From Nostoc sp. FACHB-152 (GTDB lineage: Bacteria > Cyanobacteriota > Cyanobacteriia > Cyanobacteriales > Nostocaceae), in assembly GCF_014697475.1 (NCBI RefSeq), contig NZ_JACJRV010000017.1, positions 1-64,000 of the forward strand: a DNA stretch of 64,000 nt, in the 5' to 3' direction. The position numbers were made by a program, and so were the translations under genes. Of this stretch, positions 37,908-47,425 are shown piece by piece (position 1 is the stretch's first letter; each line of letters begins with the position of its first letter). The notes under the pieces were generated by a model. It saw nothing but the letters and a program-made list of their open reading frames with translations, had not been told where the DNA came from and ran no database searches.

Positions 37908-38642
37908 ATGAAACAAGAACCTGTAATCGCCATTAAAAATCTCAATCATTACTATGGCAAAGGCTCACTAAAAAGACAGATATTATTTGACATTAACCTG
38001 GAAATTAACTCAGGAGAAATTGTAATTATGACTGGGCCTTCTGGCTCAGGTAAAACGACGTTACTGAGCTTGATTGGCGGTTTAAGGTCTGTTCAAGAAG
38101 GTAGTTTACAATTTTTGGGTGTAGAACTATTCGGCTCTAGCCAAAATCAATTAGTTCAGATTCGGCGCAATATTGGTTACATATTTCAAGCTCATAACCT
38201 GTTAGGATTTTTAACTGCCAGACAAAATGTGCAGATGGCAGTTGAATTGAACGATAATGTTTCTCAAAGTGAAGCGATCGCCAAAGCTGAAGAAATGCTA
38301 ACTGCGGTAGGCTTAAAGAACCGAATTAATTACTATCCAGATAATCTTTCTGGTGGACAAAAACAAAGAATTGCGATCGCTCGCGCCCTAGTCAATAATC
38401 CGCCATTAGTACTGGCAGACGAACCAACAGCAGCATTAGACAAGCAATCAGGACGCGATGTTGTAGAAATTATGCAGCGTCTTGCTAAAGAACAGGGAAC
38501 TTCCATTTTGCTGGTGACACACGACAACCGAATTTTAGACATAGCCGATCGCATCGTAGAAATGGAAGATGGCCTTTTAGCCCGTGACTCTCAAAGCGCA
38601 GTTATCAGCTATGATTCTGGCGCATGGAGCGAAAAATCATAA
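37908..38642 (+). CDS. devA: DevA-type ABC exporter ATPase
   Basis: A 244-residue ATP-binding subunit with Walker A GPSGSGKTTLLS, the signature LSGGQKQRIAIARAL, Walker B PLVLADEPTAALD and the H-loop LVTHD. It powers the DevBC exporter. The 156-base gap after devC is longer than between devB and devC, but all three are on the same strand and in the classic order. Confidence 0.92.
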   Translation: MKQEPVIAIKNLNHYYGKGSLKRQILFDINLEINSGEIVIMTGPSGSGKTTLLSLIGGLRSVQEGSLQFLGVELFGSSQNQLVQIRRNIGYIFQAHNLLGFLTARQNVQMAVELNDNVSQSEAIAKAEEMLTAVGLKNRINYYPDNLSGGQKQRIAIARALVNNPPLVLADEPTAALDKQSGRDVVEIMQRLAKEQGTSILLVTHDNRILDIADRIVEMEDGLLARDSQSAVISYDSGAWSEKS

Positions 38643-38699
38643 CTTTTGTTAATAGTCATTTGTCATTTGCAACTTTTTCCCTGCACCCTGAAGCTGTAA

Positions 38700-39491
38700 C
38701 TATGAAGCTTTAGGGTTGGGTGCATTTGCTTGACGGCTGGTGCGGAAAGTCACATTCACGCCATCATTCGATTGCTCTAACACCAGTAAGGGTGTAGGTT
38801 TAGCTTTTTGATCCCAATGCATAGTAGCAAGTCGCCCTTGAATGGTCGGTTGCCAAGTATCCTCATCGTCCATTGGGCTGAGATAAGTTTCAATACAATC
38901 AATAATTTGGCTAATAGTGGCAGAAGTCGCCTGTGTCGGTAACTTCATAAGCTTAATTTGAATGCGAAACAGCACTCGTTTAGCAATATTTGGTGGCGTA
39001 CCACTCTCATACTCGACATCAAAAATTTCATCCACCTGTCGTCCCGCACTATTGGCAATCCCAACTGTTCCTTGTTGCGCTTGATTTGGACGTAGTGCTT
39101 GCGAAATTTTATCTTTGACCTTGATTTTAACTTGATTAAGAATTGCAAAATGAAATACCTCTTCTGACATCCGCATCCGCAGATAATCTAGGTTAAAGTC
39201 CCGTGAGTTCACCAAGTCAGGATTAGTTTCCATTTTGCGAATAGTTTCCAGAGCAAGTTTGAATTTTTTCTCCAATTCTTTAGCACGGAACTTTTCAAAC
39301 TTGATTTTTTTCTCTAATTTGTCCATTTGGATTTTGGAAAACACAATCAAAGCAATTACAGCTACAGCTAGTCCTCCAGAGGTGATGAGTAAAAGAGGAG
39401 GCGCTGGCTGAGATTGGTTTACTGCTGGTTTTTGAGTTACCTTTTTTGTCTTTGGTGCTGAAGATTGAGCAAGAAGTATAGGATTTAGCAT
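38700..39491 (-). CDS. hypothetical membrane-anchored protein
   Basis: A 263-residue protein from ATG 39491 (a TTG start at 39542 is less likely). A Pro/Gln-rich N-terminus (about 1-30) is followed by one membrane helix (LLLITSGGLAVAVIALIVF), a Lys/Glu-rich coiled coil (about 55-90), and a soluble domain with strands. The end of the gene faces devA. Family not recognised; the anchored coiled-coil shape suggests a scaffold, which is speculation. Confidence 0.6.
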   Translation of the reverse strand: MLNPILLAQSSAPKTKKVTQKPAVNQSQPAPPLLLITSGGLAVAVIALIVFSKIQMDKLEKKIKFEKFRAKELEKKFKLALETIRKMETNPDLVNSRDFNLDYLRMRMSEEVFHFAILNQVKIKVKDKISQALRPNQAQQGTVGIANSAGRQVDEIFDVEYESGTPPNIAKRVLFRIQIKLMKLPTQATSATISQIIDCIETYLSPMDDEDTWQPTIQGRLATMHWDQKAKPTPLLVLEQSNDGVNVTFRTSRQANAPNPKAS

Positions 39492-39628
39492 GGTTGGCCA
39501 ACCAAAATAGTAATTTGAGTTCTTGTTGTTTAGAATGCCCAAATCATGAGTTGCATCTTGCTGTGTTATTGGTATTTTTAAGAGCTTTTTATAAACAGCA
39601 TATGTACCGACAGCAAAATGTATCAGTT

Positions 39629-40408
39629 ATGCAACTATCTCTAGCCGTATCCACTACGTGGAGTAACATTCGCCTGATCGCTACAGATATGGATGGTACT
39701 CTGACAAAGAATGGTAAATTTTCTGCACCCTTATTACAAGCCTTAGAAGATTTAACCACATCTGGAATTAAGGTATTGATTGTTACAGGTCGTTCTGCTG
39801 GTTGGGTAAGTGGAATCAGTAGTTTAATGCCTGTTGTCGGTGCGATCGCAGAAAATGGCGGTTTGTTCTATCCTGCCGGAAGTGAGCAACCAATAGCTTT
39901 AACACCAATTCCAGATTTAAAATTACATAGACAGCAATTAGCAATAGCTTTTGAGCAATTAAAGCTGAAGTTTCCCCAAATTCAAGAATCAGCCGATAAT
40001 CTTTTTCGCATCACCGACTGGACTTTTGATGTAGCTGGTTTGAGTTCAGGTGAATTACAAATTTTAGGTGAACTTTGTCAACAAATGGGTTGGGGATTTA
40101 CTTACAGTACAGTGCAGTGTCATATTAAACCCCAATCTCAAGATAAAGCCGTTGGCTTATTAAAAGTATTACGAGAATATTTACCTGAATACTCATCCCA
40201 ACAAGTTGTAACTGTTGGTGATAGCCCTAATGATGAGAGTTTATTTGATCAACGTTATTTTCCTGTTTCAGTGGGCGTAGCAAATGTCATGCAATATATA
40301 CATCAGTTACAACATCAACCAACTTATGTAACTAGTGCTGCCGAAGCGGAAGGATTTTGTGAATTAGCTAGTTGTATTTTGCAATTGGTTACTGATGGAA
40401 ACAAATAA
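39629..40408 (+). CDS. HAD-superfamily phosphatase, Cof-like
   Basis: A 259-residue HAD hydrolase. Catalytic DMDGTLTKNG starts at Asp20 and Asp22, VTGRS is motif II, and VGDSPNDESLF is motif IV. The cap domain in the middle is of the C2 type found in Cof and sucrose-phosphatase-like enzymes. ATG 39629 is preferred; ATG 39602 adds 9 residues. It removes phosphate from an unknown sugar or nucleotide phosphate. Diverges from the preceding gene. Confidence 0.85.
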   Translation: MQLSLAVSTTWSNIRLIATDMDGTLTKNGKFSAPLLQALEDLTTSGIKVLIVTGRSAGWVSGISSLMPVVGAIAENGGLFYPAGSEQPIALTPIPDLKLHRQQLAIAFEQLKLKFPQIQESADNLFRITDWTFDVAGLSSGELQILGELCQQMGWGFTYSTVQCHIKPQSQDKAVGLLKVLREYLPEYSSQQVVTVGDSPNDESLFDQRYFPVSVGVANVMQYIHQLQHQPTYVTSAAEAEGFCELASCILQLVTDGNK

Positions 40409-40522
40409 AGGTCAATAATAATTACTGATCCGAATTTCTACTTAATTTGGTAATATAAAGTTTATAAGTCCTGTTTCCTTGCTCACCAGCTACGCAATAT
40501 TTGGGATTGTGCATCACAATTT

Positions 40523-41140
40523 ATGAGCCTATCACCCTTGTTAATTACGTTAAGTAAGTATATAGCTGGTGAGTTTGACAATCGGGAACAAGCTTTAGCA
40601 GAACCTGCTTGGTATGTTCATCTGCGGCTTTGGCAAAGACCCGTTAACTTGTTTGCTGAAGACAGCATTACCCTGTTTGCTGAACAAGCTAATATTGTCA
40701 ATTTAGACCGCCCTTATAGACAGCGAATTATGCGGTTAATGGCAGGAAAAACTTCTGATGCACCTTTACAAGTTCAGTACTATATGCCCAAAAATCCGAG
40801 TGCCTTAAGTGGTGCAGGAAGTAATCCTGCCTTACTCAAGGCACTCACAATTGAACAAATCGATTTATTACCAGGTTGCATCCTGACAGTTACCCAGCAA
40901 GAACTAGCCCCTAATAATTTCAAGTTTATTGCGACCCAACCAACCGAGACTCGTTGCTCTTTTAATTATGGTGGCAATAATATCCAAGTTTCTTTAGGGT
41001 TTGAAGCCACAGCAGCAGAATTCTACAGCTATGACAAAGGCATCGACTCAGAAACCGGGAAAGCAACTTGGGGAGCGATTTTAGGCCCTTATCGTTACAC
41101 TAAACGAGAACATTACTCAGTTTTAAGTTCTGAGTACTGA
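40523..41140 (+). CDS. cpcT: CpcT/CpeT-type phycobiliprotein lyase
   Basis: A 205-residue member of the T-type lyase family: SKYIAGEFDNREQALAEPAWYVH near the N-terminus, LRLWQRPV and LFAEQANIVNLDRPYRQRIMRL. CpcT attaches phycocyanobilin to the beta-subunit Cys153 of phycocyanin; CpeT acts on phycoerythrin. Length fits. Which of the two applies cannot be decided from sequence alone. Bilin supply links it to pcyA. Genes for the apoproteins are not in the window. Confidence 0.85.
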   Translation: MSLSPLLITLSKYIAGEFDNREQALAEPAWYVHLRLWQRPVNLFAEDSITLFAEQANIVNLDRPYRQRIMRLMAGKTSDAPLQVQYYMPKNPSALSGAGSNPALLKALTIEQIDLLPGCILTVTQQELAPNNFKFIATQPTETRCSFNYGGNNIQVSLGFEATAAEFYSYDKGIDSETGKATWGAILGPYRYTKREHYSVLSSEY

Positions 41141-41297
41141 GTACCCATAATAAATCGCTCTCAAGCTGAGTATAAAGATTTTTCATTTCATACTCTAGAC
41201 TTTATACTTCGGTTTTTTTCTACTAGCCTGTAGCTTTAAGCTATTTTTTATGCGTTATTAGTATCTTTTGTTCATACTCAACACTTTAAATTCATAG

Positions 41298-41666
41298 TTA
41301 ACTGGCCATACTCCGAGGAACACCTTCTAAAGCTTCCTCCTCTGTTTCAAAGATTTCAAATACTGTATCCATCATCGTGACTTCAAACACAAGTTTGGCT
41401 TCTGGATGTACATTGCAAATGCGGAAGCTGCCTTTGACTTTATCCGCATCACGCATACCAGCAACCAAAGATGTCAACCCAGAACTATCAATAAAATTTA
41501 CTTGACCAAGATTTACCACTACATGGCGGCTGAGTTTGGAAATGCATTCCTGCAACTTTAGGCGAAATTGCCAAGCTGTGGTGATGTCTAGGCGGCCAGA
41601 TGGCGTTAAAACTATAACGGTATTACCGTCTTGGGTGGTATAGGTGGTTTGTTCTATTTGTATCAC
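41298..41666 (-). CDS. STAS-domain anti-sigma-factor antagonist
   Basis: A 122-residue STAS protein: TPSGRLDITTAWQFRLKLQE, then VVVNLGQVNFIDSSGLTSLV with Ser61/Ser62 as the phosphorylation site. The GTG at 41666 is preferred because GGGGA lies 7 bases upstream; GTG 41684 adds six residues. Acts as the switch in partner-switching with a PP2C phosphatase; candidates are at 28101 and 57622. No RsbW-type kinase is beside it. Confidence 0.85.
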   Translation of the reverse strand: MIQIEQTTYTTQDGNTVIVLTPSGRLDITTAWQFRLKLQECISKLSRHVVVNLGQVNFIDSSGLTSLVAGMRDADKVKGSFRICNVHPEAKLVFEVTMMDTVFEIFETEEEALEGVPRSMAS

Positions 41667-42074
41667 GCAAAATCCCCGTGGCACTCGTTTTTAAATTGGC
41701 TACTGCTGGATACAGTCTGAGATTGGTGAGTCAAAAAACTTATCTGTTGGTAATTCTTGCTTTCCGGTGACTCGAAGTTCCTGAGAAAGACAGTAAATTA
41801 ATTGACTCACCACTTAAAAGACTACCCAGTGCTGACACTTGAAATAGACAAGTTACAGCTAAAATAGTCACCTTTTGACTAGGTGCTTACCTTTAGTAGT
41901 GTAACTCACTAAAAAAGTGCTGAGTAGCAATAGAAATGCTGAGTTGAACGCGCTGAGTGCCAAGCAACGAATATCTAAGATTATGTATTTAACAGTAACT
42001 CACTCAACACATAACTTTTTTGTTGCTTGCTAGCAGATTGATTTAACCTAGAGGGGATGACTCAGCACTTTAGT
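41667..42074. other. gap between hemF and the STAS gene
   Basis: About 400 bases without a supportable gene. GCTGAGT recurs three times at 41919-41956. No hairpin with a T-run was found. Confidence 0.4.
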
Positions 42075-43118
42075 TTATTGAACTGGTGTCCAATTTATCC
42101 AATCTTGTGGCTTGAGGAAAGTTTCGTACAATTGAGCTTCAGGGGAATTGGGTTCAGGCTGATAACCGTATTCCCAGCGCACTAAGGGCGGCAAAGACAT
42201 GAGAATAGATTCTGTGCGTCCGTTGGTTTGCAGTCCAAAAATTGTGCCTCGGTCGTAAACCAGGTTAAATTCAACGTACCGACCGCGACGATAGAGTTGA
42301 AAATTGCGTTCGCGATCGCTATATTCTGTTTCATGTCGTCGTTGGACAATTGGCACGTAGGCTGGCAAAAAGGCTCGACCACCACTGTTGATAAAAGCAA
42401 ATAAATCTTCCCAAGTCCGTTGTGCTACTACCCCTACTTGGTCGCTGTAATTAGCTGCGGGGCCTTTGGGATCTGGGCCGCGATATAAAGTACCTTGACC
42501 ATCTTGATAATCAAAGAACAAACCGCCTACGCCGCGTGTCTCATTGCGATGTTTCAAGTAAAAATATTCATCGCACCAAAGCTTAAAGATTGGATAATAC
42601 TCGGCGTGATGTTGGTCACAAGCCTGCTTCAGGGTTTTATGGAAATGGGCTGCATCTTCCGCAAAGGGATAGTAAGGTGTCAAGTCAGCACCGCCACCAA
42701 ACCACCAGACTGGGCCAGCTTCAAAATAACGGTAGTTTAAGTGAACAGTCGGGACATAAGGATTGCGGGGATGTAACACTAAGGAAGTGCCTGTAGCATA
42801 AAATTGGTGTCCCTCGGCTTCTGGACGTTGCTTGAGAATCGAGGGTGGCAGATGAGAACCCCAAACTTCAGAAAAATTTACACCTGCTTGTTCAAAGATT
42901 CTACCTTCACGCAGCACACGCGATCGCCCGCCACCACCCTCTGGACGTTCCCAAGCATCTTCCTGAAACTTACCGACACCATCTAACTCGGTTAAAGCTT
43001 GGGTAATTTCGTCTTGCAGCTGCTTCATAAATTGACTCACCCTAGCCTTAGCGTCTTCTGGCGGTAAGAACTTTGATGATGATGCTTCTACTGTTGGGGT
43101 GTGCGAATTAGTCAACAT
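42075..43118 (-). CDS. hemF: aerobic coproporphyrinogen III oxidase HemF
   Basis: A 347-residue oxygen-dependent enzyme that makes protoporphyrinogen IX for heme and chlorophyll. The motifs [38 protein letters not shown] and [16 protein letters not shown] with [18 protein letters not shown] are all present, and full length is retained. ATG 43118 is chosen; TTG 43130 adds four residues. It is preceded by a 400-base gap. Confidence 0.95.
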   Translation of the reverse strand: MLTNSHTPTVEASSSKFLPPEDAKARVSQFMKQLQDEITQALTELDGVGKFQEDAWERPEGGGGRSRVLREGRIFEQAGVNFSEVWGSHLPPSILKQRPEAEGHQFYATGTSLVLHPRNPYVPTVHLNYRYFEAGPVWWFGGGADLTPYYPFAEDAAHFHKTLKQACDQHHAEYYPIFKLWCDEYFYLKHRNETRGVGGLFFDYQDGQGTLYRGPDPKGPAANYSDQVGVVAQRTWEDLFAFINSGGRAFLPAYVPIVQRRHETEYSDRERNFQLYRRGRYVEFNLVYDRGTIFGLQTNGRTESILMSLPPLVRWEYGYQPEPNSPEAQLYETFLKPQDWINWTPVQ

Positions 43119-43563
43119 AGAGATTCCCAAACCTAAATTACAATTGCCAAAAAGCTACAGAATTTTTAGCTAAAAATTTGTGGGCAGTACGAACCAGCAA
43201 TTAGGCTCGCCTTGCTCAAACTAGTTTTGTCTTAATTGTCAAGCTTTTACACAATAGATTGTGTATGACTAGAGTTATTTTCCCTCAAATGCGTATAGGC
43301 TTGTATATTGACTCAGTTTTTTTGTAATTCTTGATGGAGATATTCTGGTGTTAAACCAACTTCTGGCAAAGTAGTATATGCCTTACCGATGATGGTGATG
43401 CCCTGCAAGCCTTGGTTTTCAGCCCTAACAATCTTGCTATCATCTATGCCAATCGGTGCTTGCTCTGCCGAAAGCAATATTGAGAAATGTTACATATGGG
43501 CAAAAAATAATTGCTCACCATACCAGAGTTACCAGCAAGTTTGTAGCGAGGAGGATTAGGCAA
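43119..43563. other. gap upstream of the SRPBCC gene, with a possible remnant
   Basis: About 440 bases holding promoters for the divergent genes hemF and SRPBCC. On the minus strand, 43313-43489 is an open stretch of 58 codons (GLQGITIIGKAYTTLPEVGL, ending LQKN stop) without a clear ATG. It looks protein-like and may be the 3' remnant of a lost gene. Confidence 0.35.
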
Positions 43564-44088
43564 ATGCGAGGTTGGTTATCTAAATTCATCCACCGCAAAC
43601 GTCGTCGGTTTTGTGCTTCCCTGGTACGGACGTATCGAGAGATTAGTGACGCTTCAGTAGATGAACTGTGGCAGAAAGTAGTTGACTTAACAGATGTGTC
43701 CTGGCATCCTCTACTCAAAAGTACTAATGTCCCCTACGGATTAGTACCCAAACCAGGATTAATTTATCAAGCTGTCACACGCTTTTCGCCATTTCCCGTC
43801 CACATTTTTGTGGAGCGAGTCAATCCCAGAGAACTGCTGAGTGTGCGAGTGCTAGCAATTCCTGGTGTGGAAGAACGAATTACTTATCAAGTGGAATCGA
43901 CAGTGTGTGGTACGTGTTTATCTTATTCTGTAACACTGCGCGGTTGGTTATCTCCTTTGATTTGGTCATTTTCTCGCCCTTATGCGGATCGGGTGGCACG
44001 TTCTTTAGTTGAAGCTGTAGAAAATGCCGCAGTGCAAGCGGTAGCCGGTAAGAAAAAATCCCTTAATGATAGTTGTTTTGATTTTTAG
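43564..44088 (+). CDS. SRPBCC-fold protein
   Basis: A 174-residue protein in the START/SRPBCC class: a basic N-terminus, ISDASVDELWQKVVDLTDVSWHPLL, VPYGLVPKPGLIYQAVTRF and LVEAVENAAVQAVAG as the C-terminal helix. The fold binds hydrophobic ligands. ATG 43564 is chosen because GAGGAG lies about 10 bases upstream; the longer frame from 43456 is less likely. Function unknown. Confidence 0.75.
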   Translation: MRGWLSKFIHRKRRRFCASLVRTYREISDASVDELWQKVVDLTDVSWHPLLKSTNVPYGLVPKPGLIYQAVTRFSPFPVHIFVERVNPRELLSVRVLAIPGVEERITYQVESTVCGTCLSYSVTLRGWLSPLIWSFSRPYADRVARSLVEAVENAAVQAVAGKKKSLNDSCFDF

Positions 44089-44265
44089 AAATTGGGGAGT
44101 GGGGAATAGGGAGTAGGGGGCTAGGGGCTAGATACTAGACGCTATAGGAAAAATGAATGGGGTGGGAAAAGTTATTTTATAACCTCTACTCACCACTCCT
44201 CACTGCCTACTCACTACTCACCACTCCCCACTCCCTAGCCCCTATCTCCCAATTCCCAAGAAAGT
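44089..44265. repeat. long imperfect inverted repeat of GGGGAGT units
   Basis: A left arm of GGGGAGTGGGGAATAGGGAG and CTAGGGGCTAGA units is matched by a right arm of CACTCCCCACTCC and CTAGCCCCTATCTCCC. Together they can fold into an imperfect hairpin of about 170 bases. It lies between two same-strand genes and is probably a small dispersed repeat or its remnant. Confidence 0.6.
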
Positions 44266-44330
44266 TAAGATTCTATTAGGTAAGAATAAGAATTTCTTAA
44301 ATTTTTTACGGCGGTAATGCTGAAAACACT

Positions 44331-45404
44331 ATGTACGATGTCCTTGATTCCCGTTCTGTCTTAGAAGTATTGCGGCCTGTGCAAGACCCAGAACTCCGTA
44401 AGAGTCTGGTAGAACTAAATATGATCCGCAACGTAAAAATTGACGGTGGCAAGGTGAGCTTGACTTTGGTTTTAACCACACCCGCCTGTCCTTTACGTGA
44501 ATTTATTGTCGAAGATTGTGAAAAAGCTGTTAAAAAATTACCAGGTGTTACGGAAGTCAAAGTAGAAGTCACAGCAGAAACGCCTCAGCAAAAAAGTGTA
44601 CCCGATCGCAATGGTGTTCCTGGTGTTAAAAATATTTTGGCTGTTTCCAGTGGCAAAGGTGGTGTAGGTAAAAGCACGGTAGCAGTGAATGTGGCAGTCG
44701 CTCTCGCTCAAACAGGCGCGAAAGTTGGCTTGCTGGATGCTGATATTTACGGCCCCAACGATCCTACGATGTTGGGATTGGGTGATGCTCAAATTACCGT
44801 CCGCTCTACAGAAAAAGGTGAAGTTTTAGAACCTGCTTTTAATCATGGGGTCAAATTAGTCTCAATGGGCTTTTTGATTGATAAAGATCAGCCTGTGATT
44901 TGGCGTGGCCCGATGCTGAACGGTGTAATTCGCCAATTTCTCTATCAAGTGGAATGGGGAGAGCTAGATTATTTAATTGTCGATATGCCACCAGGTACTG
45001 GTGATGCCCAGTTAACTTTAACCCAAGCTGTACCAATGGCTGGAGCCGTAATTGTTACCACACCCCAAACAGTCGCTTTGTTAGATGCCCGTAAAGGATT
45101 ACGGATGTTCCAGCAAATGAACGTCCCAGTTTTGGGAATAGTAGAAAACATGAGCTACTTTATTCCCCCCGATATGCCAGATAAACAGTACGATATTTTT
45201 GGTTCTGGTGGCGGTTCTAAGACTGCCAATGAGTTGGGCGTGCCGTTGTTAGGCTGTGTACCCTTAGAGATTTCTACTAGGGTTGGTGGTGATAGTGGTG
45301 TGCCAATTGTTGTTGCTGAACCTGATTCTGCTTCTGCCAAAGCATTAAAAGCGATCGCTCTCGCTATTGCTGGTAAAGTATCAGTCGTTGCATTGACAGC
45401 ATAA
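44331..45404 (+). CDS. mrp: Mrp/ApbC-type P-loop ATPase
   Basis: A 357-residue iron-sulfur carrier or assembly ATPase. A DUF59/MIP18 domain (about 1-95, with TTPACPL) precedes the ATPase domain: deviant Walker A SSGKGGVGKSTVAVNVAVAL, DADIYGPN, DMPPGTGD. The usual C-terminal CxxC of ApbC is absent; ENMSYFIPPDMPDKQYDIFG occupies its place. This may be normal in cyanobacterial Mrp, but it matters for cluster binding. Full length. Confidence 0.92.
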   Translation: MYDVLDSRSVLEVLRPVQDPELRKSLVELNMIRNVKIDGGKVSLTLVLTTPACPLREFIVEDCEKAVKKLPGVTEVKVEVTAETPQQKSVPDRNGVPGVKNILAVSSGKGGVGKSTVAVNVAVALAQTGAKVGLLDADIYGPNDPTMLGLGDAQITVRSTEKGEVLEPAFNHGVKLVSMGFLIDKDQPVIWRGPMLNGVIRQFLYQVEWGELDYLIVDMPPGTGDAQLTLTQAVPMAGAVIVTTPQTVALLDARKGLRMFQQMNVPVLGIVENMSYFIPPDMPDKQYDIFGSGGGSKTANELGVPLLGCVPLEISTRVGGDSGVPIVVAEPDSASAKALKAIALAIAGKVSVVALTA

Positions 45405-45679
45405 ATTGGAATTTGGTCTGATTCCTGGGCAGTTGCCTGGGAATACAGATTATGAATATTGAGGAAAATTCCAAATCTAAAAGTTAAAATTTCCCTCAAG
45501 CAATCTAGCAAATCCTATATTAAAAGTTACTTATAGTCTTTATGAATAAATTCAATGCTTGATCGACGTGATTATTTATTTTATCTCGGAAAATTAATAC
45601 TGAATTAATAGTTTAATATTCTGAGATTGTTTGTTAATCAGTAAATTCTAAATTCCATAATTAAGTATAAACATACACA

Positions 45680-47059
45680 ATGTTATTAAAACGTTCAGTC
45701 CCCAAATTTCGTTGGAAGTCTTGGGTAAAACCTTGGCAGCAAGTAGATTGGTTGTTATTTTTCTTGCCTGTTGCTGTCAGTATGTTTGGCGGTCTCATGA
45801 TTCTGAGTACAGAACTAAAACAGCCTGTCACTGACTGGTGGTGGCACTGGTTAGTAGCTGGCATCGGTACTTTCATAGCGTTGTTTTTAGCTCGTATCCG
45901 CTATGACAATCTGCTTCAGTGGCATTGGGTGACATACGGACTCACTAATATGAGCTTGATTGCGGTAATGCTGGCTGGTACTAGTGCCAAAGGCGCACAG
46001 CGATGGATTAGTGTCGCAGGTTTTAACGTCCAACCGTCAGAATTTGCCAAAATAGGCATAATCATCACCTTAGCGGCCTTACTGCATAAGCGGACAGCTT
46101 CTTCTTTAGACAATGTTTTTCGTGCCTTGGCAATTACTGCTGTTCCGTGGGGATTAGTGTTTTTGCAACCAGACTTAGCAACATCACTGGTATTTGGAGC
46201 GATCGTTTTGGGGATGCTTTACTGGGCTAATGCTAACCCTGGCTGGTTGATCCTATTGATTTCGCCTGTCATCTCCGCCATTCTGTTTAGTATTTCTTGG
46301 CCTTTATCTGAGCCAATAGACTTATTGAATGTACTAGTTTCTGCACCTGTAGGATTTAAAGAGATCGCTATTGGTCCTTTAGGATTTCTCAAAGAAATAG
46401 CTTTGAGTCCTTTAGGAGTAATTTGGGCATTTGTCATGGCAATTGTTGGTTGGCAAACACTCCCTTGGCGGCGATTTGGTTTGGGTGCTATTGGTGCTTG
46501 GACTCTCAATATTCTGGGTGGTGAATTAGGTGTTTTTGCCTGGAACCATGTTTTGAAACCGTATCAAAAAGCGAGACTCACCGTTTTTACTGACCCTGAT
46601 CATGATCCTCTCGGTGCAGGTTATCACTTAATTCAATCCCGGATTGCTATTGGGGCTGGAGAAGTGTGGGGGTGGGGTTTATTTAAGGGGCCAATGACCC
46701 AACTAAACTTTGTACCTGAACAGCATACAGACTTTATTTTCTCAGCTGTAGGTGAAGAATTTGGTTTTATTGGTTGTTTAGTAGTTTTGTTGGTCTTTTG
46801 CTTAATTTGCTTGCGTCTGTTGTACGTAGCGCAAACAGCCAAAGATAACTTCGGTTCATTATTGGCTATTGGTGTTTTGTCGATGATTGTGTTTCAAGTA
46901 ATTGTTAACGTGGGTATGACTGTTGGTTTAGCACCTGTGGCGGGCATTCCTCTGCCCTGGATGAGTTACGGACGTTCTGCAATGCTGACCAATTTCATCA
47001 GTTTAGGAATAGTAGAATCAGTAGCAAACTTCCGACAACGACAGAAGTATTATTTATGA
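45680..47059 (+). CDS. rodA: SEDS-family cell wall polymerase RodA
   Basis: A 459-residue membrane protein with about ten helices. The SEDS signature is visible (WISVAGFNVQPSEFAKIG, RLTVFTDPDHDPLGAGYH, EEFGFIG, AGIPLPWMSYGRSAM). It polymerises peptidoglycan glycan strands during elongation with a class B PBP. An internal tandem duplication (about 30 bases at 46351-46380, then 46381-46413) gives GFKEIAIGPL and GFLKEIALSPL in a loop near residue 230. The RodA rather than FtsW call rests on overall sequence, so moderately sure. Confidence 0.85.
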   Translation: MLLKRSVPKFRWKSWVKPWQQVDWLLFFLPVAVSMFGGLMILSTELKQPVTDWWWHWLVAGIGTFIALFLARIRYDNLLQWHWVTYGLTNMSLIAVMLAGTSAKGAQRWISVAGFNVQPSEFAKIGIIITLAALLHKRTASSLDNVFRALAITAVPWGLVFLQPDLATSLVFGAIVLGMLYWANANPGWLILLISPVISAILFSISWPLSEPIDLLNVLVSAPVGFKEIAIGPLGFLKEIALSPLGVIWAFVMAIVGWQTLPWRRFGLGAIGAWTLNILGGELGVFAWNHVLKPYQKARLTVFTDPDHDPLGAGYHLIQSRIAIGAGEVWGWGLFKGPMTQLNFVPEQHTDFIFSAVGEEFGFIGCLVVLLVFCLICLRLLYVAQTAKDNFGSLLAIGVLSMIVFQVIVNVGMTVGLAPVAGIPLPWMSYGRSAMLTNFISLGIVESVANFRQRQKYYL

Positions 47060-47084
47060 GTCACATAGTCAATAGTCGATAGTG

Positions 47085-47135
47085 TTATTGCAAAGGACAA
47101 ATGACTAATGACAAAGGACAAGTATTAAGCTATTA
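47085..47135. repeat. ACAAATGACTAATGAC unit
   Basis: AAGGACAAATGACTAATGAC is the same unit as in the inverted repeat at 29497-29560. Non-coding, between rodA and ndhS. Confidence 0.5.
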
Positions 47136-47161
47136 ACAGTAAATCAGCGAGAGTAAAAATC

Positions 47162-47359
47162 ATGATTCTGCCTGGAGCAACTGTTCGTGTCAAAAATCCC
47201 GCAGATACCTACTATCGCTTTGAAGGACTCGTTCAACGGGTGAGTGATGGCAAGGTAGCTGTCTTGTTTGAAGGTGGTAATTGGGATAAACTAATTACCT
47301 TTCGTCTTTCAGAGTTAGAACTGGTAGAGACCACTGCCGGGGCTAAAAAAGCAAAATAA
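47162..47359 (+). CDS. ndhS: NDH-1 subunit NdhS
   Basis: A 65-residue SH3-like protein: [20 protein letters not shown], then [33 protein letters not shown]. NdhS is the ferredoxin-binding subunit of photosynthetic NDH-1 used in cyclic electron flow. It is too short for many predictors but matches the family well. Follows rodA by about 100 bases. Confidence 0.9.
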   Translation: MILPGATVRVKNPADTYYRFEGLVQRVSDGKVAVLFEGGNWDKLITFRLSELELVETTAGAKKAK

Positions 47360-47363
47360 TTTA

Positions 47364-47400
47364 GTCAAAGGTCAATAGTCCAAAGCTTTTGACCTTTGAC
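47364..47400. repeat. GTCAAAGGTCAA inverted repeat
   Basis: GTCAAAGGTCAA (47364-47375) and TTGACCTTTGAC (47389-47400) form a 12-bp perfect stem with a 13-base loop, 5 bases after ndhS. It could act as a terminator. Related to the repeats at 3210. Confidence 0.6.
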
Positions 47401-47425
47401 CATTGACTCTTAACTCAGCACTATC

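Noticed and set aside
35127-38642. Heterocyst glycolipid exporter as a firm call for DevBCA
   Set aside because: Several DevBCA paralogues exist in such genomes; no hgl genes or clear NtcA site are present here.
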